A stretch of DNA of 64,000 bases from Gammaproteobacteria bacterium (GCA_026707445.1 JAPOWV010000021.1:51815-115814); one strand, 5' to 3'. Positions 25,474-34,946 are shown, counted from the stretch's first letter. Made by a program: numbers and translations. The notes: generated by a model from the sequence alone, not told the origin.

Positions 25474-26355
25474 TCAGGTTTCCCGATACTCGGAAAGACT
25501 CAGCAGCGAGCATTTCAGCCCGGTGTTCAGCTCGCCCACTACGTCTCCGGTGGCTATGTTCCTGCGTTGCAGCAGTCCGTGCAGGAAGTTGCTCAGGTAG
25601 AAGTGCTCGCCGTCCAGGGCCGGTTTGGCTCGCGTCCAGCCGTTCTCCAAAGGCACATCGTAGTTCTGGAGCACTTCTCCGCGGGAGTTGAAGAGGACGG
25701 CCCCCGAGCCGCTTGCCATCAGCACTTCTCCGCCGGGGAGCAGGCCCAAGCCGTAGGTTCGCACGGCGTCGTCCTCGCCAAAGGTGACAAAATCGGAAAG
25801 CTGCCGTCGGGATTCGGTGTCGTATCGGCAAAGCCGCCGGCCGGCTTCCGAGACGTAGTAAACAGTCCTGTCGTCGGCGTCCAGGGCCAGGTTGCTGATG
25901 CAGTGCCGGCCGCCGCGGCCTCCGTCGATTTCCACCTCGTGGAAGTTGACTGCCCTGGTTTGCGGGTTGAACCGGATCAGCTTTCCGTCGCCGTGCTCGT
26001 CCTCGACCGGCGCACCATAGAGGGAATGAACGCCGATGAGGATGTCGCCGTTGCGCGCCAGCGCCATGTTTCCGTAACGGCGCTCGGGCAGGTAGCCGTC
26101 CAGCCGGTGCTGCGCGCCGGAGGCGTCGTAGGCCAGGACGCTGTTGCATTGCGGATTGGTGGCGTACAGGCGCCGGTCGCAGGGGTTGTAGAGCAGGCCC
26201 ACGAGCATTCCGGCCTCGCCGGTCCACAGTTCGCCCCTGGCGTTGAAGTCCCGGTCGTAGTGGACGATCCGGCACTGTCCGGAAATGCCTTTCCTGTAAT
26301 CGATATGGCTCTGGTCGATCTCGTTCAGCACCAGGAAGAGATCGCCCGGCTGCAA
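25474..26355 (-). CDS. Beta-propeller (NHL/SMP-30-like) protein embedded in the peptide transporter operon
   Basis: About 293 residues with the first clear start TTG 26355. Repeated strand-turn patterns (YNPCDRRLYATNPQ, NMALARNGDILIGV, NLALDADDRTVYYVSEAG, YGLGLLPGGEVLMASG) indicate a six- or seven-bladed propeller. No signal peptide is seen, so it is probably cytoplasmic, or the true start lies upstream: the same frame remains coding-like back into the 3' end of the solute-binding protein, and GGAGG at 26404-26400 sits eight bases before a CTG (26391). Function unknown; propellers of this type are lactonases, hydrolases or sensors. Its position between binding protein and permeases suggests it acts on or senses the transported solute. 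Confidence 0.6.
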   Translation of the reverse strand: MQPGDLFLVLNEIDQSHIDYRKGISGQCRIVHYDRDFNARGELWTGEAGMLVGLLYNPCDRRLYATNPQCNSVLAYDASGAQHRLDGYLPERRYGNMALARNGDILIGVHSLYGAPVEDEHGDGKLIRFNPQTRAVNFHEVEIDGGRGGRHCISNLALDADDRTVYYVSEAGRRLCRYDTESRRQLSDFVTFGEDDAVRTYGLGLLPGGEVLMASGSGAVLFNSRGEVLQNYDVPLENGWTRAKPALDGEHFYLSNFLHGLLQRRNIATGDVVGELNTGLKCSLLSLSEYRET

Positions 26356-26392
26356 ATCACCCAGGTCGGCGGTGTCGCGGCGTCCTGTCAGT

Positions 26393-27982
26393 TCAGGGGC
26401 CTCCGTTGAGCCTGAGGTCCTTGGCCATTTTCGGCGCCGTGGAATTCGTCCAGCCTTCGACGCGCTGGTTCACCAGGAAGGCCCGGGACTGGAAATGCGA
26501 GGGGATGACGGGAAAATCCTGCATCACCCGCTGTTCGATCTCCCGCAGGTAGGCGGTTCGTTCCTCGTCCGAGCGGATGGTGTCGGCAAGCGCCAGGCGC
26601 CGGTCGATGTCGGCATTGGAGTAACCGGAATAGTTCCTGAAGCTGTCGCCCCGGATGAGTGCGAAGAACGACACCGGGTCGTAGAAGATCGCGTAGTAGG
26701 TCAACCGCATCACCTGGTATTCCCGGTCCGCCGCCTTCTTCATCAGCGCCCGCATGCCCACGGTTTCCAGTTCGGCCTCCACGCCGGCCTGCTTCCACAT
26801 CGAGCGATAGGCCACCGCGAGGCGGCGGTCCCTCTCCACCGGGGAGAAGACGAATGTGAACCTGAGGGGATTGCTCCTGTTGAAGCCCGCCTCGTTCAGC
26901 AACCGCCGGGCTTCGGCCAAGCGCTCGCCCGGGGACATCCGGCTGAATGCCGGAGGCTCCGAGGGGTCTTTCCAGATCGCCGTCGGGACGACCGACCAGG
27001 CGGGCTCGTCGCCCGTCCTGAGCAATTTCTCCACGATCACGTCCCGGTCGATGGCCAGGGAAAGCGCCTTGCGCACCCTGACGTCATCGAATGGGGGTAG
27101 CGTGTTGTTGACCGACAGGTAGCCCAGCCCGATTCCGCGCGCAATCCGGAATTCTTCGGGGCGGGTCGCCTTGAGGTTTTCGTATTGGTTGAACGGGATA
27201 TTGAGAATCACGTCCAGTTCCCCGGCCAGGTACCTTTTCAGCGAGGTGGTGGGCGAGGGCACCGGGTAATAGAAGACCTTCCCGATGGACACCGTGCCGG
27301 CGGAGTGGTAGTGCGGATTCTTCACCAGTTGGTAGTAGGTATTGGTGACGACCTTGCCGAGCATGTAGGCGCCGTTGGTAACCATGGTTCCAGGCTGGGT
27401 CCACTTCCTGCCGTGGACTTCGATAACGTGCGCGGGAACCGGGGCATTGCTGTAGGAAGCCAGCAGGCTGATGAAGTACGGCGCAGGGCCCTCGAGGATG
27501 ATTTCCAGCGTGGAGGGATCGACCGCCCTCACGCCCAGGGAATCGACGGACTTCTCGCCCACCGAGATGGCGGTCGCGTTGAGAACCGGGAACAGGGCGC
27601 TGGCGCCGCGGGTGCCGGAACGGGGATCGAGCATGCGCCTGAAGGAATAAACGAAGTCGCCGGCCGTAATCTCCTTGCCGTCCGACCACTTCGCGTTCTT
27701 CTTCAAGCGGAATGTGTAGACCGTCCCATCCTCTGAAATGCTCCAGCTTGCGGCAATGGCCGGCGCCAACTCTCCATCCGGCGTCCGCGTGACCAAGCCT
27801 TCAAAGAGGTCATACATGATCGCCCCGGCCGAGTTGCCGACCACGTACTGCGGGTCGAATGTGGGCAACTCGTCATTGGTCCCGCGCCGGAGCACGCTTG
27901 CCTCAAGCTCCGGCGCCTGCAGCGGAGCGAGCAGTGGCAAGGCTGCGAGCATGCTTAGCGCCATGCGCCTCATGCCCGACAC
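26393..27982 (-). CDS. Periplasmic solute-binding protein of the peptide ABC transporter (DppA/OppA family)
   Basis: 529 residues from GTG 27982, preferred over ATG 27973 because GGAGGG lies five bases before it. A signal peptide covers about residues 1-27 (LAALPLLAPLQAPELEA). The body matches family 5 binding proteins: GTNDELPTFDPQYVVGNSAG, LFEGLVTRTPDG, SDGKEITAGDFVYSFRRMLDP, YLSVNNTLPPFDDVRVRKALSLAIDR. It captures peptides or similar solutes and delivers them to the DppBC pore. It is the promoter-proximal gene of the operon binding protein - propeller - DppB - DppC - DppDF. Confidence 0.93.
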   Translation of the reverse strand: MSGMRRMALSMLAALPLLAPLQAPELEASVLRRGTNDELPTFDPQYVVGNSAGAIMYDLFEGLVTRTPDGELAPAIAASWSISEDGTVYTFRLKKNAKWSDGKEITAGDFVYSFRRMLDPRSGTRGASALFPVLNATAISVGEKSVDSLGVRAVDPSTLEIILEGPAPYFISLLASYSNAPVPAHVIEVHGRKWTQPGTMVTNGAYMLGKVVTNTYYQLVKNPHYHSAGTVSIGKVFYYPVPSPTTSLKRYLAGELDVILNIPFNQYENLKATRPEEFRIARGIGLGYLSVNNTLPPFDDVRVRKALSLAIDRDVIVEKLLRTGDEPAWSVVPTAIWKDPSEPPAFSRMSPGERLAEARRLLNEAGFNRSNPLRFTFVFSPVERDRRLAVAYRSMWKQAGVEAELETVGMRALMKKAADREYQVMRLTYYAIFYDPVSFFALIRGDSFRNYSGYSNADIDRRLALADTIRSDEERTAYLREIEQRVMQDFPVIPSHFQSRAFLVNQRVEGWTNSTAPKMAKDLRLNGGP

Positions 27983-28032
27983 TTTACCCTCCGCGGCCGC
28001 CCGTGTCTTGCGGCCGGCGTCCGCCGCAGCCG

Positions 28033-29622
28033 CTAACGCGCCATCAGCACGACGATCCGTCCCGGCCCGTCCGCGGCAGGATGCTGGATATAGACATCGT
28101 CCTTGCCGTCCCCGTCGAGATCGGCAATCCTTGCGTTGCGTTCGTCGGAGGACATTGGCGCCGTCACGCTGATCGCCCTCGCCGCGACCGGCTCGCTTCC
28201 CGCCACGCCCAGAAACACGTTCAGCTCGTCCCAGCGTTCGCCGATCAAAAGGTCGCAACGGCCGTCGCCGTCAACATCGCCCGTGAGGATGGTCGGAAAC
28301 ATCGGCCCCCGCTTGTCCAGCGGCGAGAAAGGGCTGCGCACGTTTCGCGTCCAGTCGGGTTCCGCGCCGTGTTCCCCGTTCCGGATCCGGTAGAACGCCA
28401 GATCGATGGAAACCGAGTTGCCCACCATGGCGCCGAACATGTTGCCGAGGCCGATGTCGACGGCGCCGATGGCCGCGTCGTTCACGCCGTCGCCATCGAA
28501 GTCGAAGAAACGCTGTGACGCATAGCCCCAGGGCTGCAGACCGCCGGCTTTCCCCGGCGAATCGAACGAGGCGTCGGCAACGGCCGGGAAGCTCGCGCCG
28601 TTCGGTCCGGGACGGCCGAAATGAACGTTGTAGCGGCCGCGCAGCCGGAACGGGCTGCGCCCCTCCAGCGTCAGCGTGACCAGGTCGGCCACGGCGTCGC
28701 CGTTGAGATCATGGAATCCCTGCAGGATCGTGTGCCGCGTTTGCGGTCCGAACCCGAGCAGCATCGACGGCACGCTCGCGTCGCCGAACTGGAAGGCGAG
28801 TCCGTACGAGCCGTCGAAATCGAACTCGACATCGGTCGTGAAGGCGCCCGGCGCATCGCCGAACCCGCCCGACTCGTCCTGCCGGTAGGCCAGAAACCGG
28901 TCCCCATCCCAGAAAACAAGGTCCCGGCGCCCGTCAAGGTCGAAATCGAAGTGATGGACACGGCTCAGGTACCAGGACAGGTTCTCGGCCGTGATACCGA
29001 CTTGTGCGTAGGTGCGCTTGTCGCCATAGGCCTTCGCGTTCGCGAAGGGATCGCCGGGCCCCAGCTTTTTCACCGGGCCGAAGGAGCCGTCCTCCGACTG
29101 CAGAGCGAGCCGGAAGCCGTCGGTGTCGGGCGCCAGCAGGTCGTCCAGCCCATCGCCGTTCAGGTCGCGCGCAATGTCGAGATGCGGTATGCCGTCCTCG
29201 CCGGAGGCGCGGTAGGGGATCCACAGGTCAATGAATGGGCGCTGCTGGCCCGACTCCGGATCAATCCACTCGACGCGTCCCCGCCGATAGGCAATGAGAC
29301 GGTCCCGCCCCGCAGTCCGGGCGATGTCCACGAACCGAACGGCCGGGTCAAGCTCTCCTTCAAGGGTCGTTATCCAGTCCCCGCTTTCCAGTGCGATCAG
29401 CCGTATATGGCCGGACCGCGCCGGATCCATGCCGATCACGGCAAGCTGGGCTCGCCCGGAACCGTCGAAATTTCCCGTGAGCACGGTCTGGTGCAGCGCC
29501 GCCGGCGTGCCGATCTCGTGCGTTTCGAACAGCGCGCTGTCCTGTTGCGCCGTCAGGGTTGAAGTGCATCCGGCGAGGGCAAGGGCAAGGGCCGGGGCGG
29601 CAGCAATCCGGTGCGTAATCAT
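28033..29622 (-). CDS. VCBS/FG-GAP repeat lipoprotein
   Basis: 529 residues from ATG 29622, which has GGAGG upstream; the longer frame reaching 29883 crosses the divergent regulator gene. Lipobox LALAGC puts Cys near residue 18. The rest is an integrin-alpha-like propeller with Asp-rich calcium loops: DLNGDGLDDL, DFDLDGRRDL, DLNGDAVADL, DFDGDGVNDA, DVDGDGRCDL and DLDGDGKDDV, six or more blades. Such proteins are outer-membrane or periplasmic and often bind sugars or other proteins. It is a single gene, divergent from a helix-turn-helix regulator across a nested dyad at 29671-29732, so it is probably that regulator's target. Confidence 0.85.
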   Translation of the reverse strand: MITHRIAAAPALALALAGCTSTLTAQQDSALFETHEIGTPAALHQTVLTGNFDGSGRAQLAVIGMDPARSGHIRLIALESGDWITTLEGELDPAVRFVDIARTAGRDRLIAYRRGRVEWIDPESGQQRPFIDLWIPYRASGEDGIPHLDIARDLNGDGLDDLLAPDTDGFRLALQSEDGSFGPVKKLGPGDPFANAKAYGDKRTYAQVGITAENLSWYLSRVHHFDFDLDGRRDLVFWDGDRFLAYRQDESGGFGDAPGAFTTDVEFDFDGSYGLAFQFGDASVPSMLLGFGPQTRHTILQGFHDLNGDAVADLVTLTLEGRSPFRLRGRYNVHFGRPGPNGASFPAVADASFDSPGKAGGLQPWGYASQRFFDFDGDGVNDAAIGAVDIGLGNMFGAMVGNSVSIDLAFYRIRNGEHGAEPDWTRNVRSPFSPLDKRGPMFPTILTGDVDGDGRCDLLIGERWDELNVFLGVAGSEPVAARAISVTAPMSSDERNARIADLDGDGKDDVYIQHPAADGPGRIVVLMAR

Positions 29623-29670
29623 GGGTGGCCTCCGTTTGGGTATCGTTTGCCGAAAACTAACCGTGAAGTC

Positions 29671-29732
29671 CACTATATGCAACCAAAACAGCAAATGTGT
29701 CATACTATTTGCCCAGGAAGTTTCATATAGTG
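29671..29732. promoter_or_regulatory. Nested dyad in the divergent VCBS-lipoprotein/regulator promoter
   Basis: Outer arms CACTATATG (29671-29679) and CATATAGTG (29724-29732) extend to 12 of 13 matching positions. Inner arms GCAAAT (29691-29696) and ATTTGC (29707-29712) share exactly the same centre, between 29701 and 29702. The region is AT-rich against a GC-rich background. It fits an operator for a cooperatively bound dimer pair. Confidence 0.6.
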
Positions 29733-29739
29733 ATACCTT

Positions 29740-30492
29740 ATGGTTCAATCCAAGCGACTTGTCAATGCACTGAAGGAGACCCTGAAGTCCCGGGACATCA
29801 CGTACGCCGAGGTTGCCGAGCACCTCGGCCTGTCCCTGAGCAGCGTCAAGAGGCAGTTCTCCACCCAGCGGTTCTCGCTGCACAGGCTCGAGCAGGTGTG
29901 CGACCTGGCGGGCATCGATCTACTGGAGCTGGCCCGCCTTGCGGAAGAAAGACGCCTGCGCGTCGCTGCATTGACGGAGGACCAGGAGCGGCAACTCGTA
30001 AGCGACCCCGCGCTGCTGCTCACCACCGTATGCGTGCTCAATCGCTGGACCTTCGAAAGGATTGTCGAGCGCTACGGGTTCCCGTCGGTGCAGTTGACCA
30101 ATCTGCTGGTGCGCCTCGATCGCATCGGCCTGATCGAACTGTTGCCGGCAAAACGCATCCGGCTGCGCGTCGCGCGCAACTTTGCCTGGCTGCCCGGTGG
30201 GCCGATACACCGTTATTTCGTGGACCGCGTGCAGGGTGAATTCCTCTCCGGCGAGTTCGATCCCGACCGCGACCTGCACCGCTTTTCCTGGGGCATGCTG
30301 TCGGACCCGTCGGCTGCGCAACTGCGCGGAAAGATCGCCGAGGTCATGGACGCGTTCGACGATCTGACCCGACGCGACGAGGTGCGCGCCGACGCCGCGG
30401 CGGCGGGGACCTGCTTTCTGGTTGCGCTGCGCCGCTGGGAACCGACCGCGTTTCAGTCGTTACGGCACTCGAACCTTGCCGATGACCGATAA
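29740..30492 (+). CDS. Helix-turn-helix transcriptional regulator (XRE-like N-terminus)
   Basis: 250 residues. The N-terminal 65 residues form a Cro/XRE-like helix-turn-helix (ITYAEVAEHLGLSLSSVKRQ, then RLEQVCDLAGID). The remainder includes a second winged-helix-like part near residues 95-140 (TFERIVERYGFPSVQLTNLLVRLDRIGLIE shows the pattern, written here in pieces: FERIVERYGF, NLLVRLDRIGLIEL) and an effector-like C-terminus. ATG 29740 has no good ribosome-binding site, and lies eight bases after the dyad, so the transcript may be leaderless or nearly so. It is divergent from the VCBS lipoprotein and followed by the esterase gene; autorepression through the dyad is likely. Confidence 0.75.
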   Translation: MVQSKRLVNALKETLKSRDITYAEVAEHLGLSLSSVKRQFSTQRFSLHRLEQVCDLAGIDLLELARLAEERRLRVAALTEDQERQLVSDPALLLTTVCVLNRWTFERIVERYGFPSVQLTNLLVRLDRIGLIELLPAKRIRLRVARNFAWLPGGPIHRYFVDRVQGEFLSGEFDPDRDLHRFSWGMLSDPSAAQLRGKIAEVMDAFDDLTRRDEVRADAAAAGTCFLVALRRWEPTAFQSLRHSNLADDR

Positions 30493-30526
30493 TCCGCCCG
30501 GAACCATTCGGGAGGAGGAAACCGCC

Positions 30527-32119
30527 TTGAGCACCATGCTGAGTCGATGCGCCCTTGCCGCCCTGGCATGCGGCGCGCTGGTGGCCGGCTGCGGGCAGCA
30601 GCCGCAATCCGAAAGCACGGCGCAACCGCCGCAGTCGTTTGCGCAGGTAGCGACCGTTCAGGGCGAGGTCCGGGGAACCGCCGGAGACGGGCTGGTGCAA
30701 TTCAAGGGCATTCCGTATGCGGCGCCGCCCGTCGGCGATCTGCGCTGGCGTGCGCCTCAGCCGGCGCTGCCTCGGGAAGCGGTCCTCGTCGCCGACCAGT
30801 ACGGCAACCGGTGCATTCAGCGGCCGCGAACCGAAGGCTTTGCCATGACGGACGCCTTCACCCAGCCTGAGAGCGAGGACTGCCTCTATCTGAACGTCTA
30901 TCGTCCGGACAACGAGGATGCGCAACTGCCGGTAATGGTCTGGATCCCGGGTGGCGGGCTGACGGCCGGTTCGGGCTCTCGTCCGGTCAACCATGGCGGC
31001 AACCTGGCCAGGCTCGGCGTCGTCGTGGTGGCCATCAACTATCGTCTCGGGAGTTTCGGATTCTTTGCGCACCCGGAGCTGTCGGCGCAGGACCCCGATG
31101 GCGGACGGCTGTTCAACTACGGGCTCATGGACCAGATCGCCGCGCTCGAATGGGTGAGGGACAACATCGGGGCGTTCGGCGGGGACCCGGAAAACGTAAC
31201 GATCTTCGGCGAATCGGCCGGCGGCTACTCGGTCTATGCCCTGGCCGCGTCGCCCGCGGCCCGGGGACTGTTTGCGAAAGGCATTTCACAGTCCGGTTAC
31301 GGCCGCAGGGGGCAGCCGCGCGTCGCTTCGCTGGCGGACGGGGGCGAGGCGCCCATCGAAGAGAAGGGCGCAAAACTGGCGGAACGGCTGGGCACGCCCG
31401 AGGCAAGCCTCGACGAACTGAGGGCGCAGCCGGCGAAGAAGATCGTCGAGGCCACCGACTTCAGCACCTTCATCGCCCTGGCCACCGACGGCGTGGTCGT
31501 TGTCGATGATCTGTGGCCCGTCTACGACCGCGGCGATGCGGCGAGAGTGCCTCTGATGATCGGCGCCACCGACTCCGAGTTCGCGATGGGTCCGTCGGAG
31601 GGGCAGCGTGCACAGCTGCTCCGCTTCATGAGCGAGGACGTGATCGACGCGATGACGCCTTTCTACGGCAACGAAACGCAGCGCGATACCTATATGTACA
31701 GCGATTACGTGTTTCACGCGCAAAACCGCGGCGTTGCCGTGGCGCACGAGAAAGCCGGCAATGTCGTCTACGCCTACCGATTCGCGATGCCGGGCGTGGA
31801 CGTAGAACGGCGCGAACTCAACGGCGAGACGATCTACGGCGCCTATCACGCGGGCGACCTGCCGTACGTGTTCGGCAATTTCACCGGCGATCACTTCGAT
31901 CCGACCGAACCGGACGAAACGCAGCGCGCTGTTTCCGATCAGATGATGCGCTACTGGACCAATTTCGCGCGCTGCGGCGATCCCAACGGCGAGGGCCTGC
32001 CGCAATGGCCGTTGGCGGAATACGAAAACACGATGTACTTCGCGCCCGACGGCGTTCAGTCGCGGAAGGACACCTGGCTTGCTCGCCTCGACGCGCTGAA
32101 CGAGCTTGTGGGCTTGTGA
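30527..32119 (+). CDS. Type B carboxylesterase lipoprotein
   Basis: 530 residues from TTG 30527, chosen because GGAGGAGG lies eight bases upstream (ATG 30536 is the alternative). Lipobox LVAGC near residue 21 makes it a lipoprotein of the cell envelope. Features of the family are GIPYAAPPVGDLRW, EDCLYLNVYRP, PVMVWIPGGG (oxyanion loop), the nucleophile in FGESAGGYSV and the catalytic His in YHAGDLPYVFG. It hydrolyses carboxylic esters, perhaps acetyl or feruloyl groups of polysaccharides or other natural-product esters. It starts 34 bp after the regulator stop, and converges on the exporter gene downstream. Confidence 0.9.
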   Translation: MSTMLSRCALAALACGALVAGCGQQPQSESTAQPPQSFAQVATVQGEVRGTAGDGLVQFKGIPYAAPPVGDLRWRAPQPALPREAVLVADQYGNRCIQRPRTEGFAMTDAFTQPESEDCLYLNVYRPDNEDAQLPVMVWIPGGGLTAGSGSRPVNHGGNLARLGVVVVAINYRLGSFGFFAHPELSAQDPDGGRLFNYGLMDQIAALEWVRDNIGAFGGDPENVTIFGESAGGYSVYALAASPAARGLFAKGISQSGYGRRGQPRVASLADGGEAPIEEKGAKLAERLGTPEASLDELRAQPAKKIVEATDFSTFIALATDGVVVVDDLWPVYDRGDAARVPLMIGATDSEFAMGPSEGQRAQLLRFMSEDVIDAMTPFYGNETQRDTYMYSDYVFHAQNRGVAVAHEKAGNVVYAYRFAMPGVDVERRELNGETIYGAYHAGDLPYVFGNFTGDHFDPTEPDETQRAVSDQMMRYWTNFARCGDPNGEGLPQWPLAEYENTMYFAPDGVQSRKDTWLARLDALNELVGL

Positions 32120-32127
32120 CGGGCGCG

Positions 32128-33378
32128 CTATAGATCGGCGCCGGCTTTCAGGGGCGCACGACGCCGTCTCGGCATCCAGCCTCCGTCGGCCCATTTCATC
32201 GCGGCGAGGGCCCCAAAGCCGAACACCACGTAGGCCGCGATCAGCGCGTACAGCGTGCCGTCGAAGATGTAGGCCACAAACGCGCCCAGCGGTACCGAAA
32301 CCAGCGTGGATAGCGAGGCGACCACCGCCGCGCCCACGCCGGCGATATGCCCCAGGGGCTGCATGGCCAGCGCCCCCAGATTGCCGAACAGCAGGCCAAC
32401 GCAGACGAACACGAACAGCAGGTAGGCCATGAACAGCCAGAATGGGAGTACTCCATCGAAGGCGAAGGTCAGACCCAGGCCGACGACCGACCCGATCGTG
32501 GCCAGGGACATGGCACCCCGGGACAGCTTTCGCATCCCGTACTGCATCACCAGGCGGCCGTTGACGAACGTTGCGACCCCCACCGCCAGCGCCAGCACGC
32601 CGAAATAGAAGGGAAACAGCGCGCCGGTGTCGTAAACGTCCTGGAAGATCTGCTGCGACGCGCTCAGGTAGGCCAGGAACGGCGCGAACACGCATCCGCT
32701 GGCCAGCGTGTATCCCAGCGCGATCCGGATCTTGACGACTTCCACCGCCGTCCTGCCGATCGCCCGCGGGGATAGCGACCGCCGGCGTTCCGAGGGCAGC
32801 GTTTCGGGCTGGCGAATCGCGAACCAGAGAAAGCCGACCGCGGCGACGGCAAAGAACACGGCGAATATTGCGCGCCAGCCGCTGAGAAACTGGATCCATT
32901 GGCCCAGCGCCGGGGCGATTGTCGGCACGATGATGAATACTCCCATCGCGAACGACATGATGCGCGCCATCTGACGGCCCGCGTACTGGTCGCGCACCAG
33001 CGCCATGATCACCACCCGCGGCGCCGAAACGCCGATCCCCTGCAGCACGCGCCCCGCGATCATCACCTCGAAACTGCGCGCGTAAATGCTCATCAGGCAC
33101 CCGGCCATGAACAGCACGAGGCCGGCATGGATGGCCGGTTTGCGTCCGATGCGGTCGGAAAGCGGACCGAAAACGATCTGGCCCATGCTCATGCCCAGGA
33201 ACACCGCGGTGATGACGAACTGCACATCGTTGCGATGCACGACCCCGAGGTCCTCGCCGATCGCCGGCAGCGCCGGCAGCATCGCGTCGATCGCCAGCGC
33301 GACCAGCGAAATCAGCAGCGCGATGAGCGGCACGAACTCGCCCGTACGCAGGGCAGGGGTGGCGGCAGGCTGGCTCAT
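32128..33378 (-). CDS. MFS multidrug exporter, Bcr/CflA family (copy 1)
   Basis: 416 residues from ATG 33378 with 12 predicted membrane helices. SIGNATURES of the Bcr/CflA drug:H+ antiporters are DAMLPALPAIGEDLG in helix 1, GPLSDRIGRKPA in the loop 2-3, and GRVLQGIGVSAPRVV. The sequence is strikingly close to the exporter at 61815-63047 (for example both have TPALRTGEFVPLIALLIS and DVYDTGALFPFYFG). A copy with the same N-terminal segment 29 kb away indicates duplication. It converges on the esterase and is divergent from nothing obvious; its upstream neighbour is the sulfatase, 130 bp away. Confidence 0.9.
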   Translation of the reverse strand: MSQPAATPALRTGEFVPLIALLISLVALAIDAMLPALPAIGEDLGVVHRNDVQFVITAVFLGMSMGQIVFGPLSDRIGRKPAIHAGLVLFMAGCLMSIYARSFEVMIAGRVLQGIGVSAPRVVIMALVRDQYAGRQMARIMSFAMGVFIIVPTIAPALGQWIQFLSGWRAIFAVFFAVAAVGFLWFAIRQPETLPSERRRSLSPRAIGRTAVEVVKIRIALGYTLASGCVFAPFLAYLSASQQIFQDVYDTGALFPFYFGVLALAVGVATFVNGRLVMQYGMRKLSRGAMSLATIGSVVGLGLTFAFDGVLPFWLFMAYLLFVFVCVGLLFGNLGALAMQPLGHIAGVGAAVVASLSTLVSVPLGAFVAYIFDGTLYALIAAYVVFGFGALAAMKWADGGWMPRRRRAPLKAGADL

Positions 33379-33508
33379 TCTTCCTCTTGGGGGGCAGGCT
33401 CCTGGCTCGACGGAATCAGCTCGAGCCCTGGCGCGAACTGGAACGATGGGATTGGTGGAATTGTAAGTGCTTGGCGTACCTATGGCGGGAATTGTTCGCT
33501 TCGACTGA

Positions 33509-34939
33509 TTACCGCGGCGGCACATCTCTTTTCGGTAGCCGCTCGGCCAGCGCGTCGCGTACGCTCGCGAAGCCGGCCTTACCAATCAGGTTGTTCCATT
33601 CATGAGGATCGGCGTCGAGGTCGTAGAGTTCTTCGGATCTGTCGGAATAACGAGTGTAGCGATAGCGCTTGCTCCTGATACTGTGGTTTCGAAAGCCGCT
33701 TGTCGTGATCGCCGTGGAATCCCATGCCGCGGCGGGATCCCGGAGCAGCGGCAAAAGGCTCTTTCCTTCCACATGCCCGGGAACCGTAAGACCCGCAAGT
33801 TCGGCCAGGGTCGGATAGATATCCATCAGCGACACGGGCTGGGAACTCCTTGACCCCGGAACCGTGACTCCCGGGGCGACGATGATCAGGGGCACTCGCG
33901 TCGACTCCCCCCAAAGGGTGTACTTACGCCAACGCTGCTTCTCTCCCAGATGGAAGCCGTGGTCCGAGAACAGGACAACAATCGTCTCGTCGCCGCGGCC
34001 GCTGGCGTCCAGTGCGTCCAGGATTCGGCCCACCTGCGCGTCCGCGTAGCTCACGCTGGCCAGGTAGGCCTGAACGCCCTGGCGCCACTTGTCCTGCGAA
34101 ACGATCCAGCGGTGCAGCGCCATCGGCGGTCTGTCGGTTATCTCCAGATACGGCATCGTGGCGATCTCGGGCACGTCGTCGAGATCGCCCGCCAGCGTGT
34201 CGGGCAGCTCTATCGCCTCCAGCGGATAGGAATCGAAGTGGTCGCTCGGGGTGTACCAGGGCAAGTGTGGCCGATAAATTCCCGCGGCCACGAACCGCGG
34301 TTGTCCGGGTGTACGGGTGAGTTGGCCTGATATCCAGGTTGCTACCCGGGCATCGCCCATCCGGTCCGCGGCCTCGGTCAGTGCGTGCCAGTCCAGGTCC
34401 TTCGTGAAGGGGTTACCGTTGACGGGGCGGTCCGGGGGAACGACTTCGTCGGGAAGTTGCCGATCGACGGAAGGAAAAAAACGGCTCCACGCGTTTTGAT
34501 CGTTGTAGCCGCTGAACCCCTCGGGGTCGAAGGTATGTGCGTGAAATATCTTTCCGGCCCCGATGGTTTCGTAGCCCTGATCGCGAAAAAACCTCGGCAG
34601 CGTCGAAATGTTCCGGAACACTTCGAGCTGCCGCCAGTCGGTGTCATTTTCGTACACGCCACTGGACGACGGCCGCAGCCCTGTCAGGAGCGCCGTACGC
34701 GATGGGTTGCATAGCGGAGCGGAGGCATGCGCATTGGTGAACAGCATCCCCCGTTCGGCCAACGCGTCGATGCGGGGTGTCCGGGCCTGGGGATGCCCGC
34801 CGAGCACGCCGACCCAGTCATTCAGGTCGTCAATTGCGATAAAGAGAATATCCGGACGATCGGCGCCGCGAACGGTCGGCGAAACCGCGACCAGCACAAA
34901 TAGAGTCAGTGCCAGGACCGCCAGTCTCGGCAATAGCAT
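33509..34939 (-). CDS. Formylglycine-dependent sulfatase (S1 family, iduronate-2-sulfatase-like)
   Basis: 476 residues from ATG 34939 (ATG 34960 would add seven residues before the signal peptide). A signal peptide covers about 1-25 and ends near VRGA. Metal ligands are in FIAIDDLNDW (Asp37, Asp38), and the residue converted to formylglycine is Cys77 in LCNPSRTALLTG, the CxPSR motif. LFSDHGFHLGEKQRW near residue 315 supplies the Asp-His metal ligands. The order and spacing match iduronate/sugar-type sulfatases of family S1. It would remove sulfate from a periplasmic sugar or aryl ester. It is divergent from a TonB-dependent receptor, a classic pairing for imported sulfated glycans. Confidence 0.9.
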   Translation of the reverse strand: MLLPRLAVLALTLFVLVAVSPTVRGADRPDILFIAIDDLNDWVGVLGGHPQARTPRIDALAERGMLFTNAHASAPLCNPSRTALLTGLRPSSSGVYENDTDWRQLEVFRNISTLPRFFRDQGYETIGAGKIFHAHTFDPEGFSGYNDQNAWSRFFPSVDRQLPDEVVPPDRPVNGNPFTKDLDWHALTEAADRMGDARVATWISGQLTRTPGQPRFVAAGIYRPHLPWYTPSDHFDSYPLEAIELPDTLAGDLDDVPEIATMPYLEITDRPPMALHRWIVSQDKWRQGVQAYLASVSYADAQVGRILDALDASGRGDETIVVLFSDHGFHLGEKQRWRKYTLWGESTRVPLIIVAPGVTVPGSRSSQPVSLMDIYPTLAELAGLTVPGHVEGKSLLPLLRDPAAAWDSTAITTSGFRNHSIRSKRYRYTRYSDRSEELYDLDADPHEWNNLIGKAGFASVRDALAERLPKRDVPPR

Positions 34940-34946
34940 TATTTTA

